Source: Robiginitomaculum sp.
GTDB lineage: Bacteria > Pseudomonadota > Alphaproteobacteria > Caulobacterales > Maricaulaceae
NCBI GenBank assembly: GCA_002733485.1
Contig: NVVU01000005.1
Coordinates: forward strand, 14,833-34,377
Length of the DNA: 19,545 nt
Direction of reading: 5' to 3'
Numbering within the stretch: the first letter of the stretch is position 1; each line of letters begins with the position of its first letter. Below the pieces are notes generated by a model. The model saw only the letters and a list, made by a program, of their open reading frames with translations. It searched no databases and was not told where the DNA came from. Below, in pieces: positions 8,392-16,375 of this stretch. The position numbers and the translations under genes were made by a program.

Positions 8392-9498
8392 ATGCTCCAT
8401 TATTTTCTATATCCGCTGTCTGATCAGTTTCAGCTCTTTAATGTGTTGAAATATATTAGCTTTAGATCAGGCGGGGCGATGATGACCTCGATGGTTTTGG
8501 CCTTTATGTTTGGCAAACCAATCATTGACTGGTTGCGGATCAAACAAAAACACGGCCAGCCTATTCGTGAGGATGGTCCGGCTAGCCACATCATAGAAAA
8601 GGCCGGCACCCCCACCATGGGCGGGGTGCTGATTCTGTTTCCGGCGGTGCTCAGCACGCTATTGTGGACAGATATTGGAAACCTCTATGTCTGGATTGTG
8701 CTGGGTATTATGATCAGTTTTGGCCTGATCGGCTTTGCCGATGATTATACCAAAGTGACCAAGCGTTCTCATGCCGGGGTTTCAGGACGGTTGAGGCTTT
8801 TTCTAGAGTTCATTATTGCCGGGATTGCGGTCTATTTTATGGTGAAAATGACGGCCAGCTCCGTCACTTCTCCAGCCATGTTTTCAACCGCAGTGGCGAT
8901 ACCTTTTTTCAAGGATGTGTTGATTAATCTGGGGCCGTTTTATCTGCTCTTTGGGGCTTTTGTCATAGTTGGCGCCTCCAATGCAGTTAATCTGACCGAT
9001 GGCCTGGATGGGCTGGCCATTGTACCGGTGATGATTGCGGCGGGCAGTCTGGGGCTGATCGCCTATATTGTCGGGCGGGTGGATTATACCGATTATCTGC
9101 AATTGCCCTATGTGCCGGGAACGTCGGAACTGGCGGTGCTGGTGGCGGCGCTTTTGGGCGGCGGGCTGGGTTTTTTGTGGTGGAATGCGCCGCCTGCAAT
9201 GATTTTCATGGGTGATACCGGGTCTTTGTCGCTCGGGGCTGCCATTGGGGCCATTGCCGTTTCGGTCAAGCACGAGGTCGTCCTGGCGATTATCGGTGGG
9301 CTGTTTGTGCTGGAGGCGGTATCGGTCATCATTCAGGTCGTCTCGTTCAAGCTGACGGGCAAACGGGTGTTCCGCATGGCCCCCATACACCATCATTTTG
9401 AGAAACTGGGCTGGGCTGAGCCAACCATTGTGATCCGGTTCTGGATTATTGCGGTAGTGCTGGCGTTGCTGGGTTTGGCAACTCTGAAACTGAGATAG
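8392..9498 (+). CDS. mraY: Phospho-MurNAc-pentapeptide transferase MraY
   Basis: MraY transfers phospho-MurNAc-pentapeptide from UDP to undecaprenyl phosphate, making lipid I at the inner membrane. The 368 residues are mostly hydrophobic, consistent with the ten-span family topology. Signature motifs: AGTPTMGG (71-78), GFADDYTKV (114-122) with the catalytic-site Asp pair 117-118, NLTDGLDGLA (200-209), FMGDTGSLSLG (272-282) with Asp275, and the HHHFEKLGW loop (333-341). The ATG has AAGAGG overlapping the murF stop, 5 nt upstream. murD follows after a 9-nt gap. All expected catalytic residues are present. Confidence 0.97.
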   Translation: MLHYFLYPLSDQFQLFNVLKYISFRSGGAMMTSMVLAFMFGKPIIDWLRIKQKHGQPIREDGPASHIIEKAGTPTMGGVLILFPAVLSTLLWTDIGNLYVWIVLGIMISFGLIGFADDYTKVTKRSHAGVSGRLRLFLEFIIAGIAVYFMVKMTASSVTSPAMFSTAVAIPFFKDVLINLGPFYLLFGAFVIVGASNAVNLTDGLDGLAIVPVMIAAGSLGLIAYIVGRVDYTDYLQLPYVPGTSELAVLVAALLGGGLGFLWWNAPPAMIFMGDTGSLSLGAAIGAIAVSVKHEVVLAIIGGLFVLEAVSVIIQVVSFKLTGKRVFRMAPIHHHFEKLGWAEPTIVIRFWIIAVVLALLGLATLKLR

Positions 9499-9507
9499 GA
9501 AAAGATC

Positions 9508-10926
9508 GTGATTGCCGCCGTTGGGTTTAAAGATAAAACAATTGCCGTTATGGGGCTTGGCCGCACGGGGCTAAGCGCAGCAAAGGCATTGCTCGCGGGC
9601 GGCGCAAAGGTCATTGTCTGGGACGATAACGATAAAAATCGTGAGGCGGCGATCAAAACCGGCTTGACCTGTCAGGATCTGAGCAAACGCGATTGGTCAG
9701 ATATTGCAGCATTGGTATTGTCGCCGGGCATTCCCCACACGCACCCAAAACCCCATCATGTAGCCAAGCTGGCAAAGGCGGTGGGGGTGCCGATACTTGG
9801 CGATACAGAGCTTTTTGCCATGGCCATCAATGCCATCGCGCCAAAAGACCGCCCCGTAATATACGGAATTACCGGCACTAATGGTAAGTCCACCACGACA
9901 GTTTTGCTGACCCATATTTTGCGCGAAGGTGGCCATGATGCCCATGCGGGGGGCAATATCGGCACCGCCTGTCTGGATTTGCCTGAACCGCATCCGGGTA
10001 TGATCTATGTACTGGAGTTGTCATCTTATCAGTTGGAATTGACCCAAAGCCTGCATTGCAACGGGGCAATTTTGCTAAACCTTTCGCCGGACCACCTTGA
10101 TCGTCATGGCGGCTTTGCGGGCTATGAGGCCGCCAAGCGCAAAATTTTTGCCCATCAGGAGATCGGCGATATCGCCATTATTTCAATGGATGATACCCAT
10201 TCACAAAGTCTGTGCATGAACGCCATGGTACAAGGTAAAGCCAATGTGGTGCCCATTTCCGCGCAAGGCATGTTGAGCCATGGTATATCCAGTGTTGCAG
10301 GGAAACTTTACGAATCGTCGGCCACCGAAACCAAAATGCGTGTGGATCTGGTCAATGCCCCGGCTCTGAAAGGCCAGCACAATGGCCAGAACGCAGCGGC
10401 TGCGTTTGCGGCGGCGCGTCATGCAGGGCTGAGTGTGGATGCCATTGCCACCGCGATGATAACTTTTCCAGGGCTGGCCCATCGCATGGAGACCATTGGC
10501 AGCTTCCAGGGCGTGCGTTTTATCAATGATTCCAAAGCCACTAATGCTGATGCGGTGCGCCAGGCGCTGGGCACCTTCGTAAACATTTTCTGGATTGTCG
10601 GCGGGCAGGCCAAATCCGGTGGTCTGGATGGCTTGCAAGACCAGTTTGGGGCGGTAGAGAAAGCCTTCCTGATCGGCGAGGCCCAAGACGCCTTCGCCCG
10701 CCAGCTCAAGGGCAAAGTCAAAGCCAAAAAATGCGGCACGCTGGATAATGCGGTTTCCCAGGCGTTTGAAGCGGCGCGAGGCTCAGGCCTGCCTGATCCG
10801 GTTATATTGCTTTCACCGGCCTGTGCCTCGTTTGACCAGTTTGCAGACTTCAAGGCACGTGGCGAAGGCTTTCGCGCACTGGTTGGCGGGCTTGAGGACT
10901 CACAAAAACAAAAGAGACCTGCGTGA
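9508..10926 (+). CDS. murD: UDP-MurNAc-L-alanine:D-glutamate ligase MurD
   Basis: MurD adds D-glutamate to UDP-MurNAc-L-Ala in the cytoplasm. The product has 472 residues. Motifs: N-terminal nucleotide-binding VMGLGRTGLSAAKAL (14-28), P-loop GTNGKST (123-129), ELSSYQLE (170-177), NLSPDHLDRH (191-200), the probable carbamylated lysine 210 in EAAKRKIF, NGQNAAAA (292-299) and FINDSKATN (338-346). The start is GTG; AGGA 7 nt upstream overlaps the mraY stop codon. The stop overlaps the ftsW GTG by 4 nt. Its order after mraY and before ftsW is the classical dcw order. Confidence 0.95.
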   Translation: MIAAVGFKDKTIAVMGLGRTGLSAAKALLAGGAKVIVWDDNDKNREAAIKTGLTCQDLSKRDWSDIAALVLSPGIPHTHPKPHHVAKLAKAVGVPILGDTELFAMAINAIAPKDRPVIYGITGTNGKSTTTVLLTHILREGGHDAHAGGNIGTACLDLPEPHPGMIYVLELSSYQLELTQSLHCNGAILLNLSPDHLDRHGGFAGYEAAKRKIFAHQEIGDIAIISMDDTHSQSLCMNAMVQGKANVVPISAQGMLSHGISSVAGKLYESSATETKMRVDLVNAPALKGQHNGQNAAAAFAAARHAGLSVDAIATAMITFPGLAHRMETIGSFQGVRFINDSKATNADAVRQALGTFVNIFWIVGGQAKSGGLDGLQDQFGAVEKAFLIGEAQDAFARQLKGKVKAKKCGTLDNAVSQAFEAARGSGLPDPVILLSPACASFDQFADFKARGEGFRALVGGLEDSQKQKRPA

Positions 10927-12050
10927 GCATACTCTATCGAATTTTAATGCAGTTTTCCGGGGCATTGCGCGACTGGTGGTGGAGCGTAGACCGGGTTCTG
11001 GTATTTACCTTTTGCACTCTGATGGCGGTTGGGCTGGTGCTGTCGCTGGCAGCCAGCCCCGGCGCGGCGGCCAGTAATCACATTGCTGATCCCTTCTATT
11101 TCTTTTTCCGCCACAGCGTCTTTGCTGCCGCCGGCCTGGTCATCATGGTGCTGGTATCATTGGCCGATCCGGTGAATGCGCGCCGTTTTGCCAATCTGGT
11201 GCTGATCGGTTCCATACTGGTGATGATCTACATGATTTTTGCCGGCCATGAGGCCAAGGGAGCACAGCGCTGGGTGCGGTTCGGCTCGTTTTCCCTGCAA
11301 CCATCGGAATTTTTGAAACCGGGCTTTGTGGTCACGGTGGCGTGGTTGTTTTCTCGGGCCAAAGCCAAAGGTTCCCCTAGTATGGTTTTGGCCTTTCTTG
11401 TCCTGATTGCCTCCATTTCCCTGTTGATGAAACAACCCGATCTCGGCCAGACCGTGTTAATCATGGCCAGTTTTGGGGCGGTATTTTTCCTCTCCGGCAT
11501 GTCATGGGTATGGATAATCAGTCTTGGCTCGTTTAGCATTGCCGGGCTTTATTCCGCCTATACTTTCTTTCCATATGTTGCGGCGCGGATACAGCATTTC
11601 CTGGAGCCGTCCGGCGATGGTAATTCGCAGACCGATCGCGCGCTGGCGGCGCTTACCGGCGGTGGTATATTTGGCCGTGGCCCAGGCGAAGGGGTGATTA
11701 AATGGATTTTGCCCGAAGCCCATACCGATTATATTTTCTCGGTGGCGGTGGAGGAGTTTGGCACGTTGGCGGCGCTCTTTATTATCACCCTTTTTTCCAT
11801 CATTTTGTTTCGCGGGTTTTCCAGCTCACTGCGCTTGACCGACCAGACCGAACAACTGGCCGTGGCCGGTCTTTCGGTGATGATCGGGCTGCAGGCGGCC
11901 ATTAATATTGCGGTGAATTTGCATATTTCCCCGCCAGAGGGCATGACCTTGCCATTCCTGTCATATGGAGGCTCTTCAATGCTGGGAATGTCTATTACCG
12001 CAGGGCTGTTGCTGGCATTTACCCGCCGCAGACCCGGTGCCTTTGAATGA
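10923..12050 (+). CDS. ftsW: Septal peptidoglycan glycosyltransferase FtsW
   Basis: FtsW is the SEDS-family polymerase that joins lipid II into glycan strands at the septum with FtsI. The 375 residues form a multi-span membrane protein. SEDS signatures: KGAQRWVRFGSFSLQPSEFLK (start about 112), MKQPDLGQ (169-176), GRGPGEGVIKWILPEAHTDYI (251-271) with the likely catalytic Asp269, FSVAVEEFG (272-280) and GMTLPFLSYGGSSM near the C-terminus. The start is GTG in a 4-nt overlap with murD; the upstream AGAGA is a weak ribosome site, so coupling is likely. The stop overlaps the murG ATG by 4 nt. RodA is the alternative, but position in the cluster argues for FtsW. Confidence 0.95.
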   Translation: MSILYRILMQFSGALRDWWWSVDRVLVFTFCTLMAVGLVLSLAASPGAAASNHIADPFYFFFRHSVFAAAGLVIMVLVSLADPVNARRFANLVLIGSILVMIYMIFAGHEAKGAQRWVRFGSFSLQPSEFLKPGFVVTVAWLFSRAKAKGSPSMVLAFLVLIASISLLMKQPDLGQTVLIMASFGAVFFLSGMSWVWIISLGSFSIAGLYSAYTFFPYVAARIQHFLEPSGDGNSQTDRALAALTGGGIFGRGPGEGVIKWILPEAHTDYIFSVAVEEFGTLAALFIITLFSIILFRGFSSSLRLTDQTEQLAVAGLSVMIGLQAAINIAVNLHISPPEGMTLPFLSYGGSSMLGMSITAGLLLAFTRRRPGAFE

Positions 12051-13129
12051 GCAAGACCATCATACTGGCCGCAGGCGGTACAGGGGGGCATATGTTTCCG
12101 GCCCGGGCGCTTGCCGAAGTTCTGCGTGATCGTGGCTGGCGCATTGTATTGATCACCGACCGGCGCGGCGCGGCGCTTAGCGATGGTTTTAGTGAGGCAG
12201 AGCGCCATGTCATCCCGGCGGCGAGCCTGAGCGGTAAAAACCCGATCCGCCTGATGATGGGCGTGTTCAGCCTGTTGGCAGGTATCGTCAAAAGCCTGTG
12301 GTTGATCCTGAGGACCCGTCCGGCGCTGGTGGCGGGCTTTGGCGGCTATCCTTCGTTTCCGGCGCTGGCGGCGGCACGGCTGAGCTTTCGCCCCATCGTT
12401 CTTCACGAACAAAACTGTGTGCTGGGGCGCACCAACCGGGTGTTTGCCAATCGCGCCGTGCTGATCGCCAGTGGTTTTGATATGCTGGAAAAACTGCCCT
12501 TTGCTGCCATGGACCGCCATGTGGTGACGGGCAATCCCCTGCGCGCCAGTATTCTTGCCAGCATGGATAAGGCGCCCGCGAGCACGGGAGAGCGATTAAA
12601 TTTGCTGGTGCTGGGTGGTTCTTTGGGGGCGCGTATATTGGGCGAAGCCGTGCCGGCGGCGGTTAAACTTCTCCCACAATCGCTGCAAAACCGCCTTGAT
12701 GTGGTCCAACAAACCCGCGAAGAGCAATTGGACACCCTTAGAACCCTCTATGCCGAGGCCGGTATGAACGCAGAGCTTGCGCCCTTTTTTGATGATGTTG
12801 CCGACCGGCTGGCCCGGGCCGATCTGGTTATTGCGCGCGCCGGGGCCTCCAGCATCGCCGAGATCGCTGCCATGGGCAAGCCGAGTATTCTGATCCCGCT
12901 GGCCATCGCCATGGATGACCACCAGAGTCGCAATGCGCAAACCCTGGCCGGGCATGGGGCAGCGGATGTTATTGCCGAGGAGAAACTCACTCCGGAACGG
13001 TTGGCCGCCTTGATGAAGGTTCGCCTTGAGGATCAGACTGATTTGGCAAGGCGCGGCGATGCGGCGCGGGCGCTGGCTCGTCCGGAGGCCGCCAAGGATC
13101 TGGCTGATAAAATTGAAGATTTGGGATAA
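12047..13129 (+). CDS. murG: UDP-GlcNAc:lipid I N-acetylglucosaminyltransferase MurG
   Basis: MurG adds GlcNAc to lipid I, giving lipid II, on the cytoplasmic face of the inner membrane. The product has 360 residues with a GT-B fold (two Rossmann halves). Motifs: GGTGGH (10-15) for lipid I/diphosphate contact, GFGGYPS (97-103), HEQN (120-123), hinge-region GGSLGA (190-195), RAGASSIAE (264-272) and DDHQSRNA (290-297) of the UDP-GlcNAc site. The ATG overlaps the ftsW stop (ATGA); no strong ribosome site is seen, so translation probably depends on ftsW. murC follows after 5 nt. Confidence 0.96.
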   Translation: MSKTIILAAGGTGGHMFPARALAEVLRDRGWRIVLITDRRGAALSDGFSEAERHVIPAASLSGKNPIRLMMGVFSLLAGIVKSLWLILRTRPALVAGFGGYPSFPALAAARLSFRPIVLHEQNCVLGRTNRVFANRAVLIASGFDMLEKLPFAAMDRHVVTGNPLRASILASMDKAPASTGERLNLLVLGGSLGARILGEAVPAAVKLLPQSLQNRLDVVQQTREEQLDTLRTLYAEAGMNAELAPFFDDVADRLARADLVIARAGASSIAEIAAMGKPSILIPLAIAMDDHQSRNAQTLAGHGAADVIAEEKLTPERLAALMKVRLEDQTDLARRGDAARALARPEAAKDLADKIEDLG

Positions 13130-13134
13130 AATCA

Positions 13135-14541
13135 ATGCGTAAAGACCTACCCTTTGATATTGGCATTGTGCACTTTGTTGGCATTGGCGGCATTGGCATG
13201 AGCGGCATTGCCGAGGTGATGATTAATCTGGGCTATAAAGTGCGCGGCTCGGATATATCCGATAATGCCAATGTGAAGCGCCTGCGTAAAATTGGTGCGG
13301 ATATTCGCATTGGCCATGGGCCGGAAAACATTCAGGGCGTCGGCACTGTGGTAACCTCGACCGCCATTAAAGGCGGCAATCCAGAGGTGGACGCCGCCCG
13401 CGCCCTTGGCATTCCCATTGTGCGCCGCGCCGAAATGCTGGCCGAATTAATGCGCCTGAAATGGTCGGTTGCCATTGCCGGCACCCATGGCAAGACCACC
13501 ACCACCTCGCTGGTGGCGGCATTGCTGGACGGGGCCGGGCTGGACCCCACGGTGATCAATGGCGGGGTAATTTCCGCCTATGGATCGAACGCCAAGCTTG
13601 GCGGTGGCGAATGGATGGTGGTCGAGGCGGATGAATCCGATGGATCCTTCCTCAAACTGCGCGGTGCCGTGGCAGTTGTAACCAATATCGACGCCGAACA
13701 TATGGAACATTATGGCAGCTTTGATGCCTTGCGCGCCGCCTTTGATCAATTTGTCGAGGCCATCCCGTTTTACGGCTTTGCAGTTTTGTGCCTGGACCAT
13801 CCCGAAGTGCAGGCTTTGGTCGCCCGTGTGCGTGACCGCAAAGTGCTGACCTATGGCTTCACCCCACAGGCCGGCGCGCGTATTGAAAATGCTCGTACCG
13901 AAGACAGTAATGCAATTTTTGATGCCATTTTTATGAGTCAGGATGACCAGGTCGAAGAGCGCTGGAATCATATGGTCCTGCCCATGGCGGGGGATCACAA
14001 TGTACAAAATGCCATGGCCGCCATTACCGTGGCGCGTGAGCTGGGGGCCAGCGAGCAAAGTATACGTAAATCCCTGGCCGGCTTTACCGGCGTAAAGCGT
14101 CGCTTTACCGGGGTTGGCAATTGGAACGGCGCCGCCATCATTGATGATTATGGCCATCACCCGGTGGAAATCGCAGCCGTTCTAAAGGCTGCGCGCAGCA
14201 TTACCAAAGGCAGGGTATTGGCGGTGGTCCAGCCCCATCGCTATTCCCGGCTCAGCGCCTTGTTTGAGGAATTTTGTACCTGTTTTAATGATGCGGACAT
14301 GGTGTTTGTGACTCCGGTCTTTAGGGCCGGTGAAACCCCCATTGAGGGGATGAACGCGAAGGGGCTGGTTGATGGCCTGCGCACCCACGGCCATCGCCAT
14401 GCAGAACTGATAACACGAGAAACCATGGCAAAACAAATCAGCGAACATGCCACCAATGGCGACACGATATTATTTATGGGCGCGGGCGATATAACTTATT
14501 GGGCGAAAGATCTGCAAGCCGAGCTGGAGGCGCTGGGTTGA
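13135..14541 (+). CDS. murC: UDP-MurNAc:L-alanine ligase MurC
   Basis: MurC attaches L-alanine, the first stem-peptide residue, to UDP-MurNAc in the cytoplasm. The 468 residues begin with the family Rossmann start IHFVGIGGIGMSG-like stretch (IVHFVGIGGIGMSGIAEV, 11-28). Further motifs: P-loop GTHGKTT (116-122), EADESDGSF (164-172), NIDAEHMEHYG (184-194), GDHNVQNA (287-294), DDYGHHP (337-343) and QPHRYSR (366-372). The start ATG lies 5 nt after murG; a GGGA at 13123-13126 is its only ribosome-site candidate. The stop overlaps the proposed TTG start of murB as TTGA. The gene is intact. Confidence 0.96.
   Translation: MRKDLPFDIGIVHFVGIGGIGMSGIAEVMINLGYKVRGSDISDNANVKRLRKIGADIRIGHGPENIQGVGTVVTSTAIKGGNPEVDAARALGIPIVRRAEMLAELMRLKWSVAIAGTHGKTTTTSLVAALLDGAGLDPTVINGGVISAYGSNAKLGGGEWMVVEADESDGSFLKLRGAVAVVTNIDAEHMEHYGSFDALRAAFDQFVEAIPFYGFAVLCLDHPEVQALVARVRDRKVLTYGFTPQAGARIENARTEDSNAIFDAIFMSQDDQVEERWNHMVLPMAGDHNVQNAMAAITVARELGASEQSIRKSLAGFTGVKRRFTGVGNWNGAAIIDDYGHHPVEIAAVLKAARSITKGRVLAVVQPHRYSRLSALFEEFCTCFNDADMVFVTPVFRAGETPIEGMNAKGLVDGLRTHGHRHAELITRETMAKQISEHATNGDTILFMGAGDITYWAKDLQAELEALG
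14526..14530 (+). promoter_or_regulatory. Ribosome binding site deciding the murB start
   Basis: GGAGG inside the 3' end of murC lies 7 nt before the TTG at 14538. This spacing favours the TTG at 14538 over the in-frame TTG at 14499. Confidence 0.6.
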
Positions 14542-15443
14542 GCGTAACGGCCATTTCAGATCGGCTGCCCGAAGTCCGGGGCAAACTGCTCTTTGATGTA
14601 CCTTTGGCCCCCTATACCTGGCTTCGGGTGGGCGGCGTTGCAGAAGCGCTTTTTATTCCTGCCGATGAGGCGGATCTTTCCCTGTTTTTGGCAGCATGCC
14701 CCAAAGGCATTGCTGTTTTCCCCATGGGGGTGGCGTCCAATTTGCTGGTACGTGATGGCGGGGTTCGCGGCGTGGTGGTGCGCCTTGGCCCTGCCTTTGC
14801 CAAAGTTTCCATTCATGGAAATCAAGTCCGGGCCGGGGCGGCGACTTTGGATAAATCCGTGGCCAGGGCTGCAGCCAAAGCCGGGTTGGCGGGATTGGAA
14901 TTTTATGCCGGCATTCCGGGCACCATTGGCGGGGCGCTGCGTATGAATGCAGGCTGTTATGGTGCCGAGACCAAAGATCGTTTGCGCCAGGCCATTGCTA
15001 TTGACCGGCTGGGGCGGCGGGTGGTGAAAAACGCCAGAGACATTGGCTTTTCCTATCGTCATTCAGACGCGCCAGAGGACTGGATATTCGTCGAGGCCAT
15101 CTTTGAAGGCACGCCGGGTGATCGCGCGAAAATTCAGGCGCGCATGGACGAGATCACCGCCCGGCGCGAATCCAGCCAGCCGATACGGGAGAAAACCGGC
15201 GGTTCCACCTTTGCCAATCCTAATGGCCATAAATCCTGGCAATTGATTGACGCCGTAGGGGGGCGAGGCCGACAAATTGGCGGGGCGAAAATGTCAGAAC
15301 AGCATTGCAATTTCATGATCAATACCGGCCATGCCAGCGCTGCCGATTTTGAGGCACTGGGCGAAGGGATTCGCGATGATGTGCGCAAACAGTCTGGCAT
15401 TGAACTACGCTGGGAAATCAAACGGGTGGGAGAGCCGCAATGA
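14538..15443 (+). CDS. murB: UDP-N-acetylenolpyruvoylglucosamine reductase MurB
   Basis: MurB is an FAD enzyme that reduces UDP-GlcNAc-enolpyruvate to UDP-MurNAc with NADPH. I choose the TTG at 14538: it gives 301 residues, sits in a 4-nt TTGA overlap with the murC stop and has GGAGG 7 nt upstream. An in-frame TTG at 14499 would add 13 residues lacking family likeness. Motifs: TWLRVGG (27-33), FAD-binding PMGVASNLLVRDGG (62-75), GIPGTIGGALRMNAGCYG (125-142), SYR (172-174), TGGSTFANP (220-228) with the proposed catalytic Ser223, GGAKMSEQHCNFMIN (248-262) and RWEIKRVG (291-298) with Glu293. The stop overlaps the ddl ATG by 4 nt. Confidence 0.93.
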   Translation: MSVTAISDRLPEVRGKLLFDVPLAPYTWLRVGGVAEALFIPADEADLSLFLAACPKGIAVFPMGVASNLLVRDGGVRGVVVRLGPAFAKVSIHGNQVRAGAATLDKSVARAAAKAGLAGLEFYAGIPGTIGGALRMNAGCYGAETKDRLRQAIAIDRLGRRVVKNARDIGFSYRHSDAPEDWIFVEAIFEGTPGDRAKIQARMDEITARRESSQPIREKTGGSTFANPNGHKSWQLIDAVGGRGRQIGGAKMSEQHCNFMINTGHASAADFEALGEGIRDDVRKQSGIELRWEIKRVGEPQ

Positions 15444-16375
15444 GCCGACATATCGCCGTTCTGCTGGGGGGGCTTAGCCCCGAGCGCGAGGTCTCGCTGG
15501 TCTCGGGCAAGGCCTGCGCCGATGCCCTGCGTCGTCAGGGCTGGCAGGTCAGTGAAATTGATGCCGGACGCGATCTGGCTGCGCAATTGGACCGGATCAA
15601 CCCCGATGTAATCTTTAATGCGCTGCACGGCGAATGGGGCGAGGATGGCCGGGTGCAGGGCATATTGGACACTTTTGGCAAGCCATATACCCATTCCGGC
15701 GTGGCCGCTTCGGCGCTGGCCATGGACAAGCACCGCGCCAAGGCCGTGCTGGAGGCCGAGGGAATTGTGTGCCCCAAAAGCGTGCTGATCAGCCGCTTTG
15801 AGGCCGCCAAAACTCATATTCTGCCACTACCTTATGTGGCCAAGCCCAATGCGCAAGGTTCCAGCGTCGGGGTGGTGATTGTCCGGGAAGGGGAGAGTCG
15901 GCCTCCCGCCATTCTGGGCAGTAATGACTGGCCTTACGGCGATGAAATCCTGATCGAGGAATATATACCCGGCCGGGAACTGACGGTGGCCGTTCTGGGG
16001 GATCGCGCGTTGGCGGTGACTGAAATTTGCCCCCATACTGCGTTTTATGATTATGAAGCAAAATATGCAGATGGCGGCTCGGTGCACCAGATACCGGCGG
16101 ATATTCCCAAAAAAATAGAAAAAATGGCTATGGAACAGGCTTTGGCGGCGCACAGGGCGCTTGATTGCCGGGGTTTGACGCGCTCAGATTTTCGTTTTGA
16201 TGATAAAAATAATTTCTTAAGGTTACTCGAAATTAACACCCAACCGGGCATGACTGCTACTTCGCTTGCTCCAGAACAGGCGAACCATATTGGGATCGGT
16301 TTTGACGATCTCGTCGAATGGATGGCGGAGAATGCCCATGTCCCGTGCTGCGCAGCGGGCAAAACCGAAGAGTAA
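15440..16375 (+). CDS. ddl: D-alanine--D-alanine ligase
   Basis: Ddl joins two D-alanines with ATP, supplying the dipeptide MurF uses. The 311 residues form an ATP-grasp enzyme of DdlB size. Motifs: GGLSPEREVSLVSG (10-23) with Glu15, ALHGEWGEDGRVQG (61-74), KPNAQGSSVGV (135-145), EEYIPGREL (173-181), YDYEAKY (203-209), RSDFR (248-252) and EINTQPGMT (264-272). The tyrosine-containing YDYEAKY loop fits D-Ala rather than D-lactate as second substrate. The ATG overlaps murB by 4 nt. The last 38 nt overlap ftsQ, so the odd tail PCCAAGKTEE is encoded in shared sequence. Confidence 0.95.
   Translation: MSRHIAVLLGGLSPEREVSLVSGKACADALRRQGWQVSEIDAGRDLAAQLDRINPDVIFNALHGEWGEDGRVQGILDTFGKPYTHSGVAASALAMDKHRAKAVLEAEGIVCPKSVLISRFEAAKTHILPLPYVAKPNAQGSSVGVVIVREGESRPPAILGSNDWPYGDEILIEEYIPGRELTVAVLGDRALAVTEICPHTAFYDYEAKYADGGSVHQIPADIPKKIEKMAMEQALAAHRALDCRGLTRSDFRFDDKNNFLRLLEINTQPGMTATSLAPEQANHIGIGFDDLVEWMAENAHVPCCAAGKTEE
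16327..16330 (+). promoter_or_regulatory. Ribosome binding site deciding the ftsQ start
   Basis: GGAG within the 3' end of ddl lies 7 nt before the ATG at 16338 but only 1 nt before the in-frame ATG at 16332. It therefore points to 16338 as the ftsQ start. Confidence 0.5.

Noticed and set aside
11729..12520. Long minus-strand open frame (263 codons) across ftsW/murG
   Set aside because: Antisense shadow of two conserved genes, low-complexity His/Arg/Gln-rich translation typical of reverse-strand reading.
13447..14160. Long minus-strand open frame (237 codons) within murC
   Set aside because: Antisense shadow of a fully conserved murC; no ribosome site or family features.
16217..16236. Possible CtrA box (two TTAA) in the 3' part of ddl, as an internal ftsQ/ftsA promoter
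   Set aside because: The two TTAA elements are 12 bases apart rather than 7, and no promoter hexamers fit.
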